Assembly (NCBI GenBank): GCA_037178675.1
Contig: JAYMGJ010000639.1
Span: 1-64,000, forward strand
DNA from: Scleroderma bovista
Taxonomy: Eukaryota > Basidiomycota > Agaricomycetes > Boletales > Sclerodermataceae
DNA: 64,000 nucleotides
Direction of reading: 5' to 3'
This document shows positions 36,501 to 47,501 of this stretch, in pieces (position 1 is the stretch's first letter; each line of letters starts with the position of its first letter). The notes beneath the pieces are model-generated. The model was not told where the DNA came from. It was given only the letters and a program-made list of their open reading frames with translations, and did not search any database. The translations under genes were made by a program, and so were the position numbers.

Positions 36501-38526
36501 CTCCTCTTCTTCAAGTTGACGCCTTTGTCTTGCCCTCTCCGCGGTTATATGCATAGTAGTTTTGTGCATAGTTTCCACGTCGAGTGTTGGCAGTACATTT
36601 TGGTGTGGCACCTCAGAGGACGCCACTCCCGTTTTGGCGGAATCAATTGAGCTGTCAATCTTTGGCACCCCTGATAGAATGGAGGATGAAGGTTGTATAG
36701 GCGATCCCTGCGGCTGAACATAGTGGGGTGACGGGCCGTCCGAGGGGTTGGGAGGGTGTAATAAGAGAGTGTTGTCCACTTGAGATCCACTGTGAGCTCC
36801 ACTTGAGCCGCGCCGACGGCGAACATCATCTGTAATGCGAGCACTATTGGGCCCTGGGCCCAGAGGGAGGACAGCGTCCCTGCCGCGAGTTCGACTCTGC
36901 CCATAGTGAGATGCTGGTGGAGGACCGAAATCACGGTCCGGGTAACGCCCGCTAGACGGAATGTCACGCGAATAATTACGAGGCAATCTCGTGGATGTGC
37001 TGCTCTCAACGGATTTTTGCAAGAGCTGCACTGGGGATGCAGGGCTGTGAGGCGGAAGATCACGGTTGAATGGCTCCGCACGACCGTCCCTCTTTGGAAC
37101 CCCATGCGACCCGCTAAAGCGAGTAGGGGGGTATACATTGCTGTACGGTTCCAGTCGGTTGGAACGCTCATTGAATAATACCCTCGGGCTCTCCAAAGGG
37201 GAATGGCTAGGCTGTGACGAGGCTGGAGAGATCGACGCCTGGCGAGATGATCGACTGGAGAAATCTCTCTGAATAACAGTCGGCGAGAATTTGGAGCGCG
37301 GCCACCTGCGATCAAAATCATCTGCAAATCTGTCCTCTTTAGCGACAACCTCACTCGAAGTATGGTCAGCGACTTCAGCGGAAGCCTCGCTACCTATTTG
37401 TTGGACAGTTTGATCGCTTGGTGCTTTCTCCGGTTCCGTTGGGACTACTTTGTATTGTCGCCCATCACCAAATTCAATCACATTATCAAGGAAATTATCA
37501 TCGTCCTCTTCCATCTACAGCATGCTCAGCGAGCTTCGGATAAAACCGAGTTGTACTCACCTCATCCCAATGGTGTGCATTCGGGTCCAGGTGTACTCCT
37601 CTGAAGGCATCAGCCTCACCTGATTGTTTCGATAAGAATGACACTTCTGATTTGCCGTCCTCCGATTTCGCATTTAATCCTACATAATTTCGGTTATACT
37701 TTGGCTAGGACACAAAAAGCTCAACATGCCTTGCGCCACTTCTGCAGCGGTGGGGAAATCACTAGCATTGTCGGTGAATGACAGTGCTGATGTGGGCTTC
37801 GAAGTCCCCCAAGCTGGCTTCGCTGACGAACCATCCTTCTTTGTTAATGGTGCTGTGGATCCGGGGGAGTGGGGCTGGGGTTGAACTACTTTCCCTATGT
37901 GAGGAAGTTGGGGTGCGGCAGATCCGGACACAGCTTGTTGTGATGGGTGGGCGTTGGATAAAGTAGGTGTCGTTGAGGAAGCCGAAGGAGTGGCCGAAGA
38001 AGGGCGGGACCAACTAGGGCCGGTGGTTGCGGGTAATGGTGCTGTGGATGTAAGCTTGGCAGTTATAAGCCTGGAATGGGAGGCAGAAGGCTGAGTGGAC
38101 GGTCGGGCTGACCAATGACATATTGAGACAGGACAGGACAAGTAAACATGCAGACATACGAGCGGAACTACCTGTCTTGATCGTACTTGGGTTACTCAAA
38201 GAGGTAGATGGTACTGAAGAGTTGGTGGAGGTCTTCTGGAGAAATTTCTTATTGATGTTCACTGCGCTGAACCTCTTGGGAGGAGGATTGGCGAAAGCTG
38301 TGTATGACGAAGAGCTGCCGGGAGCTGGTGACTGATGTGAGGGAGCAGTAGAAACGTCTGTGGTCGCTGAAGGTGATGAAACAGGGCTCTTGATGAGAGG
38401 TAGGTCTGGGACAGGAGGTTCTGCAGAGGTGTTCGCAGAAGTGTCTGCGTCTCTTAATTCGCCTGTTGACAGTCCATCTTTCGAAGATTGCGATGAACCT
38501 GGGTCTGGGTTGTCGATACTGGCCAT
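33557..38526 (-). CDS. Giant disordered Ser/Pro-rich protein, unrecognised
   Basis: A chain of long minus-strand exons reads as one protein of roughly 1500 residues. Start MASIDNPDPGSS; early conserved-looking motif PPKRFSAVNINKKFLQKTS; then ALSFTDNASDFPTAAEVAQG; LDPNAHHWDEMEEDDDNFLD; NVIEFGDGRQYKVVPTEPEK; a charged coiled coil (ERARQRRQLEEEEREREKER); a 557-codon exon with GFSINDVLFKKFKGHRYQVT; and a Pro/Met/Tyr-rich tail to 33557. The tail resembles the low-complexity ends of RNA-granule proteins such as ataxin-2, and the N-terminal motifs vaguely recall BAT2/PRRC2, but neither is an assignment. Exons share strand, short introns (for example near 34570-34611 and 36290-36400) and composition. 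It could be two genes, but I see no convincing stop and start between them. Convergent with LSC2, 96 bp from its stop. Confidence 0.65.
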
Positions 38527-38682
38527 AAACGCGCCTCCTACCACGCAGAGGTGTTGCTTTTGTGTGACCCGAGAATGGGCAAAACCGAGAACGAAACGTG
38601 TTAACAGCGGCGTCGAGACACGCTAAATTATTAGCGCAGGCTCACCTTTGCTCCAAGTTTCAGATTTTGCAAGTGCGCTGTC

Positions 38683-39558
38683 TCACTGCACCAAGCCAAG
38701 TCGTCGAGGACGCTCGTTGATGAATTCTCCATTTTGGGTAACCAGCAAAAACTACACTACTAGCTATGTACCAGAAAGTTGAGCCTCGACCACGTACAGA
38801 CGTTTCACCTCGGCATCCAATGCGACGTTGGCCATCTCAATCTGTAGAATACTGGATAGTAGCTCCGTCCATCTTGTTTCCAACGCAGTCAACTGCGTGC
38901 CGTATCGGGTCTGCAAGCAAGTTAGCAGTGGACAGTATTGCAAACAGCATTGATACTACCTGCGAGTTTTTGCGTTCTCTATTTAACTCAGTAGTCCTCT
39001 CTTTTAGCTCTTCCAGAGCCCTCTCAGCCTGCTTTGCGGCCTCCTCTAGACGGTAGTTGTGTATTCGCCAAGCATTTGAACCGTACGTCTGTAGCAAGGC
39101 AAGATTGGTGTGCCTAACTCTGGTTGAGGGCCACAATGTGGAATAAAAAGAAGTAATACGGACCTAACACGCTGATGCTCCAGTTGAGCATGTGCATTGC
39201 GAAGTGCTTGTCGCCACTCCCCATCGGTCCCTGGTCTCGAGGATGGTCCAGGTAACTGATGCCTCACAGTATCAAGGGGCGGCAGAGGGTGATGAGCCTC
39301 TACTCGTTCAAGCTCTGCAGCCAGCAGCGGATTTTTCTATCGTGCATTGTCAGAGTAGTGGATACAAGTAACCCAGTTGCATACCTCGAATAGCTCAAAT
39401 GGAGGGGGAACCAGGGGGTGTAGACTCGGAGGTGGCTTTGGTTCTCGGGCAAGTTCCCTCTCCACTTTTTCTTTGAGGATAGGATACCGTTCAAGATCAT
39501 TGTCATAGTACGGCAGCGAATCCAATAGTCCGTCGCTGTTGGTGGTCGTCGTGGTCAT
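38683..39558 (-). CDS. SPF27: Pre-mRNA splicing factor SPF27 (BCAS2/Cwf7)
   Basis: A component of the Prp19 (NineTeen) complex needed for spliceosome activation. Start MTTTTTNSDGLLDSLPYYDN, matching the family opening (LDALPYxD). Then PSLHPLVPPPFELFE, an intron, NPLLAAELERVEAHHPLPPL, RHQLPGPSSRPGTDGEWRQA, LRNAHAQLEHQRV, an intron, NLALLQTYGSNAWRIHNYRL, EEAAKQAERALEELKERTTE, LNRERKNSQ, an intron, then ALETRWTELLSSILQIEMAN and VEAQL. The AWR...N.LE and N.ERK..Q motifs are diagnostic. I chose a last 45-bp intron giving a short tail to a stop at 38683; the exact C terminus is uncertain. It is head-to-head with the complex I gene. Confidence 0.88.
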
Positions 39559-39640
39559 CGCTTACTTCAAGGGTCAAAGGCTACCAGTTTTGAGTTATGT
39601 ATGTAGCACGGCTCCGACACCCGCGTTCAAGCCGACCGCC
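39559..39640. promoter_or_regulatory. 82-bp bidirectional promoter, SPF27 / complex I 30-kDa subunit
   Basis: Two housekeeping genes start 82 bp apart on opposite strands. The gap has no TATA box and no recognised element. Such short shared promoters are repeated elsewhere in this window. Confidence 0.45.
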
Positions 39641-40689
39641 ATGTCTCTTCAGACGGGCTGCAGAATATTCACAAGAGCCTGCACACGACACCCATTGTCG
39701 GTTCCTCGACGGTGCATCCAGTCGTCTTCCACGGCCAGGGGTTAGTATCTGAAGGACCTCCGTTGTTACACCTTCCTCACTGTTGTCCTTCAGCTTCCCC
39801 CTTCACCGAACCCACCTCACCGAACCCCACCGCAACAAAATATGCGCAGGCCACCGAATCCCTGCACACTTATGGTTCCTACCTCACGCAGTGCCTGCCC
39901 AAGTTCATCCAACAGTTCTCCATTTTCAAAGATGAACTCATTCTCCACGTTGCTCCGTCGGCGGTTCTTCCCGTCCTGACATTCCTCCGTGATCACTCGC
40001 AATGTCAGTTCAAGAGCGTCGTCGATATTACTGCAGTCGATTTTCCCGAGAGAGAGAAGCGATTCGAGGTTATATACAATCTTTTAAGCGTCAAACACGC
40101 AGGCAGGATTCGGGTGAAGACGTATGCTGGTGAAGCGGACGCGGTTCCAAGTTGCATTTCCATCTTCCAAGGTGCTGACTGGTATGAGAGAGAGACATGG
40201 GATATGTTTGGCGTATTCTTCTCCGGTCACCCTGACCTGTGAGGCCCTTTACTTGACTATCAACGTTCCTCGACTAATGCACACCCATCAGTCGACGCAT
40301 ACTTACCGATTATGGTTTGTTCTCATGAAGCCTTTCCTACAGGTACTTATATTTCCTGCAGGTTTCGAGGGACACCCATTGCGCAAAGATTTTCCACTGA
40401 CGGCGAGTTTCTCCGTAGTGCATTCTTATGCAATACTTACACACCTCTTCAGGGCTACACGGAGATTCGGTACGACGAAGAACGGAAGCGCATCGTATAT
40501 GAACCACTTCAACTGACACAAGCATTTCGGTTTGTTCATTTACCATATTCTGCGTTTCTTTTGTTCAATCATCCTTGCCACAGCAACTTCGAGTCTCTTT
40601 CGCCCTGGGAACAAGTTGGTGATGGAACCAAACCGATACGTCCTGCGGAGCTTAAGCCTGTCCCTCCCCCGGAAACACCGTCGAATTAG
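39641..40689 (+). CDS. NDUFS3: NADH-ubiquinone oxidoreductase 30-kDa subunit (NDUFS3/NuoC)
   Basis: A peripheral-arm subunit of respiratory complex I. The presequence MSLQTGCRIFTRACTRHPLS is Arg/Ser-rich. After an intron come PTSPNPTATKYAQATESLHT, YGSYLTQCLPKFIQQFSIFK, DELILHVAPSAVLPVLTFLR, CQFKSVVDITAVDFPEREKR, FEVIYNLLSVKHAGRIRVKT and the family signature [47 protein letters not shown] (two short introns in between), YDEERKRIVYEPLQLTQAFR, and NFESLSPWEQ, then a Pro-rich end PVPPPETPSN. All expected blocks are present and in order. The stop lies 122 bp from the convergent MTC1 stop. Confidence 0.95.
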
Positions 40690-40811
40690 TGGCTTGAATG
40701 AAGTTGACACTATAGATCTTGAAACAGCTGAAGATACATGGCTAATTATAAACATTGCTGGCACCCAGACTATTTCTGCGAGCTATCATAACCATAGATC
40801 ATAAGTAGAGT

Positions 40812-42202
40812 TCAAGAGACCGTTTCCTGATCCTGGACCTGTTGGTTGTCTTTGTTGTGCCAACCCATCCTGGCTACCACATACTCCTGGCCAACAATCT
40901 CGACAGCAACCCTCAAGGACTCTGCCACGGAATCCTCTACCCAGTCATACTGATCCCATATCTCCAACCATCCCAATGGCACTGCCTGAGTTACAGTGGT
41001 ATGCACGAGGTTATGACCAGGGTCGGAGAGGTGTAAAACAAACTGTAAGTATGGTCCCTCTGTTGTGTCACTACCAGTGATTCGAGGGAGTGTCAATGAA
41101 GTGCTGAAAGGCTGGATGCGCAAGTAGACGGTAGAATAGGTAACGGGATTCTCAGCTGATGACTCCTTGTGTGGTTGCTTTGAATTATCCCTAATAAGCT
41201 GGTCCAAGTTGGCCTGTGACAGTCACTTAGTTGGGAGGAAATGAAGAAGCACACGGCATACTTGGGCGAGTTTAAGAGCAGCTTCATACCCCACCACAGC
41301 ATTGATGTCCCGAGAGTCTGAGAAATCTTTAGGTCTTGATTCATTGCCCTTGTTGACTATTATATCGCCTCCCTCTACTTGTTCCATTATCTAGAATGGG
41401 TGAGCAGGAATCGACATACAATTTTGTACGTATCACATACCTTGGTCAATGAGCGGTATACCAGAGACTCCACACCATCATATCCCTTCATATCATGACT
41501 GAGCCATACTTGAATAACTTCATGCTCGGAAATGGGAGGTGCAACGACATTGAGGATGTCATTCAGAGTAGACAGACCTACTCTCTTGAAATCCTCGCCT
41601 ACTCCGAGTGAGTTTGAAAATCTATCTCATAGTGGGCTCGACGTACCGAGCTTGTCTAAGTGGGCATTCTTCGCATACTCCAGCACGCCTTCACTCCATT
41701 TGCTGACTTGGTCGTTCTTGGGTAAACTCTTCACCTGTTCGTCGACAACAGACTTGGCTTGCTGATAAGCGGCAGATGCACTTGACCAGACGCTCGACCA
41801 TCCCCACCGGGGAGCGCCAGAGGAAATGGCATCCGATGGCTCGGGCCTTACTGGTGTTTGAGGGGCAGCGGACGCCGACTCGGGCTTCCCAGACAGCGAA
41901 GAGGAAGAAGACATAGGATGAGCACCAACTTTGACACGTTCGGTGCTCTTCCGCAGTGAAGGAGTGCCAGCACGAGAGGTGGGGCGCTCTATGTACGGTG
42001 ATGTTATTCGTGTAGGCTCTGAGCTCTTCTGCGTGATTTCGTCAATGAAAGCTAGTACATCAGCTGGATCCCGCTCCTGTCCTGGTTTTGCAGGTGCGAC
42101 AATATTTGGGTCTCTGTCTCCGACAGCAGGAGGATTGAGGGAATCAAGATCATCAAGAAACTGGAGAGCCTCTTCTTGCTTGGACTTCGTCTTCGAGGCC
42201 AT
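40812..42202 (-). CDS. MTC1: Maintenance of telomere capping protein 1 (MTC1)
   Basis: Fungal MTC1 was named from a yeast screen for enhancers of cdc13 telomere-capping defects; its biochemical role is unclear and it has been linked to vesicle trafficking. Start MASKTKSKQEEALQFLDDLD (the family opening), then PADVLAFIDEITQKSS, a Ser-rich linker, WGWSSVWSSASAAYQQAKSV, VDEQVKSLPKNDQVSKWSEG, GLSTLNDILNVVAPPISEHE, VIQVWLSHDMKGYDGVESLV, DINAVVGYEAALKLAQ, VTYSTVYLRIQPF, GPYLQFVLHLSDPGHNLVHT and EIVGQEYVVARMGWHNK. Five or so exons with introns of about 50 bp. The order and the W-G-W motif fit the family well. Confidence 0.88.
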
Positions 42203-42348
42203 GATGAAGATGAACGGGCGTCACCCTACTTACTATGAGATGTTGGTTGTAGACTCAGGCGCGAGCTTAATTTGGACATGTAGTAGTTATTGGCGTGCCA
42301 CTGATCGTCCACTTCGTCTTTCACTACTGTCTGCCAGCATACAAGCAC
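42203..42348. promoter_or_regulatory. 146-bp bidirectional promoter, MTC1 / chromodomain gene
   Basis: The start codons of two divergent genes are 146 bp apart. No recognised element or TATA box is seen. Confidence 0.4.
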
Positions 42349-45300
42349 ATGGCAAGAAAAAAGAAGGTCGAAGAAGAGGATGAGGAAGACGAAGTTTATC
42401 ACGTCGGTGAGTGTTGCACGACTCTCTCATTTCCACTGGGTATTCAGCGTGGTTGTCAGAGGTCATCACAAAGGCCCGTGTCGGCGAGGACGGCGATTGG
42501 GTATGGCTCACCCTTATAACAACGCGTTGATTTCAAACATATTTTATAATAATGACCCTAGGAATATCGTGTAAAGGTACTGTACCAGTTTCCGTTGCTC
42601 ACCGCTCATCACTCACGTACCGTCAGTGGGCAGGATACGACTCAGATGCAGACAGGTACTTTTCCCTCCGGCTGACGGGACATCTGCTAAAGTTGGCGGA
42701 AATAGCTGGGAACCAGCAGAGAATGTCAAACAGTGTGACCGCCTATTGGGAAGTTTCTGGAGACATGTCGGAACGGATGACAACGATTATCCTATCGGAT
42801 ATGAGGTTTCTGCTCGTGAAGAATGGATTAGTTCGTAGTTCATTGCAATGTAACATTCCTTTGCCCACCAACTCACACCTGTTTAGATAAAGAAAAGAAG
42901 TATTTTGGTGAAACCTTTACGAAGTCTACGCCGAAGAAGGCGGAGAAGGACAGCAAGACAAAAAATGTCAGTGATAACATTTCCTCTATGTCGCGGTTCT
43001 TGTACTCATGGACCACAGGAAAGGCGGAAGGTTTCAGTGTCAACCTTGATTAGTGATGACGATCATTCTGAAAGTTCAGACGATGTTGCATTAGCGAAAA
43101 CCCTCTTGAAGAGGCGCAAAGTCGTGCAGATCAAGGTTTGCCTTCCTCGCTCTGTACTTTGCCTCGAGTAACATTATGCGGCAGGCCGGCACCGCTCCTG
43201 AGGCTTCTACGTCGCATTCCTCTTCAGCGCCACGACTCAAGCATGCAAACCCCATTCAAAGTAGTTCATCGACCCCATGGAAATTTCTGTCTTTCAGGAA
43301 AAGCAAACCTTCCTCTCCTACCATTCAAGCGAAGGACTACACAAAGCAGCCCAATGCAAACACAGCACCACCACCACCACCAAATGCTACTGTCGTGGAG
43401 AAAGCAGTGCCCGCGGAGAATTTGTTTGAATCGTTCTCCACAGAAGAGCCAGTAACGTCAGTGGCTTGTTGACATGTGTGAGTGGGATTGATACCCTTTT
43501 TGCAGCTTCGAACCGCCCTCTGCCCATTTGCCTGAAAAGTCTGTAGAGGAAGTCATGGCTGAACAGTTCTTGAAAACTGTTAACATAGCTGCGTGAGTTC
43601 TCGATGACGGACTACTGACATCACTGAACACCGAGTATCTTAGTCTTAACACTCCTCTGTAAGTGCTCGTTCTTAATAAATCAGCCACTGATTTACGTGT
43701 CGTTAGGGAGCCTGAAGGCACTTCTACCACTGCAGATGCACAACATGTCGCAGCACCTAAACCAGCCGCACCATCCAGGTACCGCCAAATTTGTGTTTTC
43801 TAACACGTATCTGAGAAACTGTCAGGATTCCCAAAAAATGGAAATGGTCTGGTGAATTGTTTATCACCTGTGCTGAAAAAACAGAACTACTTTGCAATGT
43901 CACGATTAAAGATCCATTTGGATCGGCAGATAGCTCTGTCATCAGTCTCCTGATGTCCCAGACTAACTCACTTCAAATATCCAAGTTATATCTAACTACG
44001 GAACTTCCAGCAATCCTTCGATCCTGTAGCAAGCCTCAGTATTCTGCCCAGTTGGAGTCAACTGAAGCTCATGATGAGGTATTGATCCAGGGTTTAAAAC
44101 ATCACATGGTTACTCAACAGCAGGTGGGTTGTATCTCTTAGACATCACAGATTAGTAACCTATCATTTTGTAGACTGCCATAATTCCTCTGCTATTGGAC
44201 CATACAGACGTTGCAGTGCTTGCCATATTCCCAGCTCTCTTTAATGGGTTGATCAAGTTTTTGGAGATCCTCCATGATCAGAAACCAGATAATGATTCAC
44301 TCCTGGTTGTACTCCTTCCTCTCTCAATAACCTCACATTCATCTGTAGAGGCAGGGGGAAGAGCCGTCTATGACATCCAGGGCTCATACCCACATCCTGG
44401 GGGATCCCATTGGCTCCACAGGAAGCCTGTTGTATACCAGGCAATTTTTTGTCTTGGGTTTCCTTCTAACTTGCTGGAGTTCTTTGACAACCCAAATCGA
44501 ACATATGGAATCTGGTTTTCTTCTTCAGATTGTGGCCAGTCAACATCTGGACTAGAAACTGCTCTACTTCAGCTTATCCTTGGTGCTACAAGAGCAACTG
44601 TGTCCAACTTGAAGGATGACGTTCGAGTCATTTTCATCCATGTTGGTGCTCTTCCAACCATCCGAACTTTGCCCTCTCTTGTAGCAAAGCTATCTGAACA
44701 TCCAGAAACTCATTTCTATACCTATGGGACTCACCCTAGTGTTGAGAGTTGGAGATGGGGTCTTCATGAAATATTTCCCCTGGGTAGGTCATGAGTTATA
44801 GCACTTGGAAGTATCCTGATCATTATTCTGAAGGTGGTATTGTTACATTCACTGCAACTGTGCTAGCAGAAGATCCAGTTGGATGCTATCAGACAATGAT
44901 CAAGATTGCTGAACACCCAGCTTGGGAATGTTTTGTTACACCAAATGTTCTAGCTGCTAGCAATTTACTTGGCATGGACAGTAATTCCCCAAGGTGAGCA
45001 TTTATGGACATTAACTGTTTCGTGGTTGAATTTGGATGGTAGCCCATATCTGGAACCTATTTTGGAGCTCATTGACAGTGGCAAAGTGTCTTTGATCCGA
45101 ATTCCTGGTTTCGACATGGGAAGCAAGCTCCAGTGGTTATCGTCATTCATCAAAGAACATGTTCTTTCTGGTTCCGAGCTTTTGGAGACGTGTACTGCAA
45201 ATCTGAGGGCCCAGATGGAAACTTCGGGCTTGACGGTGCCGCAACTCCCATCCGTGGTCAATGATGAACTTATCAAAGATATGGCTAAAGTACAACTGCA

Positions 45301-45494
45301 GCCCGAGATTATGGATCACCACAGACGATTTGTTATCATCCGGGCAGCATCAGAGGCAAGCATACCAGCGGATAAAGAAGGGGTGAGTGATTTTTTTGAT
45401 TGTCCGATTTGTCCGATGATGACCCGAACATCTTCCCTAGTTTGAATGGTGCTCACTCGCCTCGTTCAACTTCAAAGATGAGTTCTTCGAATGA
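42349..45494 (+). CDS. Chromodomain protein with C-terminal SPOC-like region
   Basis: The start MARKKKVEEEDEEDEVYHVE leads into a chromodomain over about residues 15-70, built from four small exons: EVITKARVGEDGDW, EYRVKWAGYDSDAD, then SWEPAENVKQCDRLLGSFWR. The aromatic cage positions (Y, W, W) are present, so it should read H3K9 methylation as HP1/Chp1 do. A basic, Ser/Pro-rich linker follows (APPPPPNA). The C-terminal half contains IPKKWKWSGELFITCAEKTE, NSLQISKLYLTTELPAIL and VAVLAIFP, a strand order like a SPOC domain, then helical blocks (IFCLGFPSNLLEFFDNPNRT, DDVRVIFIHVGALPTIRTLP, PYLEPILELIDSGKVSLIRI). Chromodomain plus SPOC is the layout of fission-yeast Chp1 (RITS complex); that analogy is an inference. 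The frame meets TGA at 45492-45494, but sequence after it still looks coding. Confidence 0.8.
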
Positions 45495-45711
45495 TTGAAT
45501 GGTTACCTGTTCTTCCGCCATTTATGTCCTTGTGCTGTCGTGCTTTCAGTTGTACGAACGACTCCTGGACCCTACGCGCTTCTACTGCTTCTTGGTCGTC
45601 CCAATCCTGTTCTTCTCGAAGGGACTCTTTGGGTATTGCAATCTCATGTAACGATCGTAATGATCTTTACCACTTAAATAGTTGCAAGAACGAGTACGGG
45701 ACATCTGTTGA
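45495..45711 (+). other. Likely 3' coding continuation after an in-frame TGA
   Basis: Immediately after the TGA the same frame stays open and protein-like: YLFFRHLCPCAVVLSVVRTT, then PGPYALLLLLGRPNPVLLEG and TLW. It then meets a consensus-like intron (GTATTG at 45633 to AAATAG ending 45681, 49 bp) and joins in frame to LQERVRDIC and a stop at 45709-45711. The TGA sits where a Trp codon (TGG) would make the chain continuous. I cannot find GT..AG sites that remove it in frame. Confidence 0.45.
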
Positions 45712-46034
45712 ATGACGAAAGACCATGCGTCCGTACAAAACCTTGTTTTTCTCCGAAGCACCGTCGACGGAGAAATATTCACTGTCGAAACGATTGGTGA
45801 TATAATGTCGCTGGCGACCTGTAGTAAACAAGCAGGACTACGCGACTGCTCACAGAACTGGATTGCTCATGAAGAGAGGTTCGTCCTCTAGTCTACTTCA
45901 AGCGCGACAAGTTGAACATTGCGACATGTCTGTACTGAGATATGACGTTAGGGAAGACTTATGTTGGTGGGTATAGCGAGACGCTCACATGATGCACATA
46001 TGTCGTGTCGTTTATTTACGATACCGCTGCGTGC
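45712..46034. other. Intergenic between convergent genes
   Basis: About 320 bp holding the 3' flanks of the chromodomain and BTB genes. Nothing else is recognised. Confidence 0.4.
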
Positions 46035-47085
46035 TTAGGTGGTCTCTTCACGACGCTTGATGGTTCTCGCAACACGACGGCATTTATACTGAACATATTG
46101 TGAGATGGGTCGTGCCGGTCGGAACACAACACTCCTCACCGCAAGCATCTCTGTCGCTGCTATGCAGGCCTTGCTACACGTTCGACATGACGAGAACTGA
46201 TCCAGAAGTGCATTCATTTCCGAGGCCAGATCACTGGCTGGAAAAAGAAAGCATATGGGGGAATCCATATCAGGTACGAGCGCCAACTGTGAGTTCAACC
46301 GTATCGGGCTGACCTGCTTCTATCTTAGGGGCCAGCTGCGTCCGTCTTTCGTTCCATGCTCGCACCGTCTCGTCGCGGTGCACATCGCACGCCCCATATC
46401 CGAACGGAAAAACGTCCTCGGATAATAGAATCGTTCGCAGACTGTCTATCCTGCGTGCGTGAAGCTGCACGAGATCGTGGTATGCCGCGACAGTGGGAAT
46501 GACCGACACGTCCTCCCTGCTATAAGACGCAAGTGGCGGATGTAGCAGGTACGCACTCGCCTGCACGGCGATGTCGTCGAACCCGTTCGCCGTTGCAAAC
46601 CCGTACACTCTGAGTGGGTGCAAGAACGCATTCGCGAGTAAGTGAGTGCGTAGCGAGCGGACAAGCGGTTCCGATAAGCAGTATTTGTCTGCCAGACGGA
46701 TCATGCCTGGCAAAACCGGCAAAGGGATCACAGAGTCATGATCGTATCGTTGCGAAAAGGGTAGCTTGATCCAGAACTCATGCGGCGAGTCATAGGCTCG
46801 GAGAGAGAGTAGAGGGGGCGCCGGTGGGTGACTGAGTAGCTTCAACAGCGTTCGGAGTACCTCAGCAGGCTCATCGAGCTCCACGCAACCAATGTCATCG
46901 TCGGTACTACGCTTTCGATCACACAACGCAAACATATCCCCTGTAGACACTGTCAGCCCAGACGCACAATCCCCGCAAACTGAAAACAGACTAAAGACCT
47001 CCGAATTCTCTAGCGTGCATCTCTGGACTGCGAACTCAATCTGGTCAGGGATAGACTTGACTCGGAAATCAGGTTGTTCAGACAT
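46035..47085 (-). CDS. BTB/POZ domain protein
   Basis: Mushroom genomes carry many BTB proteins of unknown partner; BTB domains mediate dimerisation and cullin-3 or transcription-factor contacts. Start MSEQPDFRVKSIPDQ, then VQRCTLENSEVFSLFSVCGD, DDDIGCVELDEPAEVLRTLL and KLLSHPPAPPLLSL (the BTB core with a long insertion), SVIPLPVLPGMIRLADKYCL, VRSLRTHLLANAFLHPLRVY and FATANGFDDIAVQASAYLLH, typical BTB then BACK-like helices. One 78-bp intron near 46,222-46,299 joins PKIEA to SDLASEMNALLDQFSSCRTC, and the end RVARTIKRREETT is basic. Cys residues in the tail (CRTCSKAC) could bind metal. Function unknown. Confidence 0.8.
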
Positions 47086-47501
47086 TGGCGAGACATTCAC
47101 TGAAAGCCGAACCGATCAAGTCACCTCGTACTGCGGCAACGTGGTCAACAGACACCATCAACGTGATCCCGGCATCTGCAGAAAATACAAGTGACTTTAA
47201 ACACTATGATGGGACATGCTACTGGAGGAAGATACTGTGTTCCCCTGGTGTGCAGAATACATCAAAGACCTAAATCGCGTATGTCACATGGTGGTACGAC
47301 AAGTGAGGAATCAGAATGCGATCGGAGTTCAGTTGGACAGGAAGACATCAGATGGGAAAAAAAAAGAAAGAAAAAACGGAAAGTGAATGCTTGGGAAGTG
47401 AACAAGGCATAAACGACGTGGAAATCAGTGGAGGTATCATCGAACAAAGGTAAGGGGCGAACAGTAGAATCTAAATCACCGATGACCTGAGAAAATATCC
47501 G
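47086..47501. other. Intergenic, BTB gene promoter and Ras 3' flank
   Basis: About 415 bp, with a purine-rich A/G tract (GGAAAAAAAAAGAAAG) near 47355-47380 that probably belongs to the BTB promoter or Ras 3' UTR. No gene. Confidence 0.4.
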
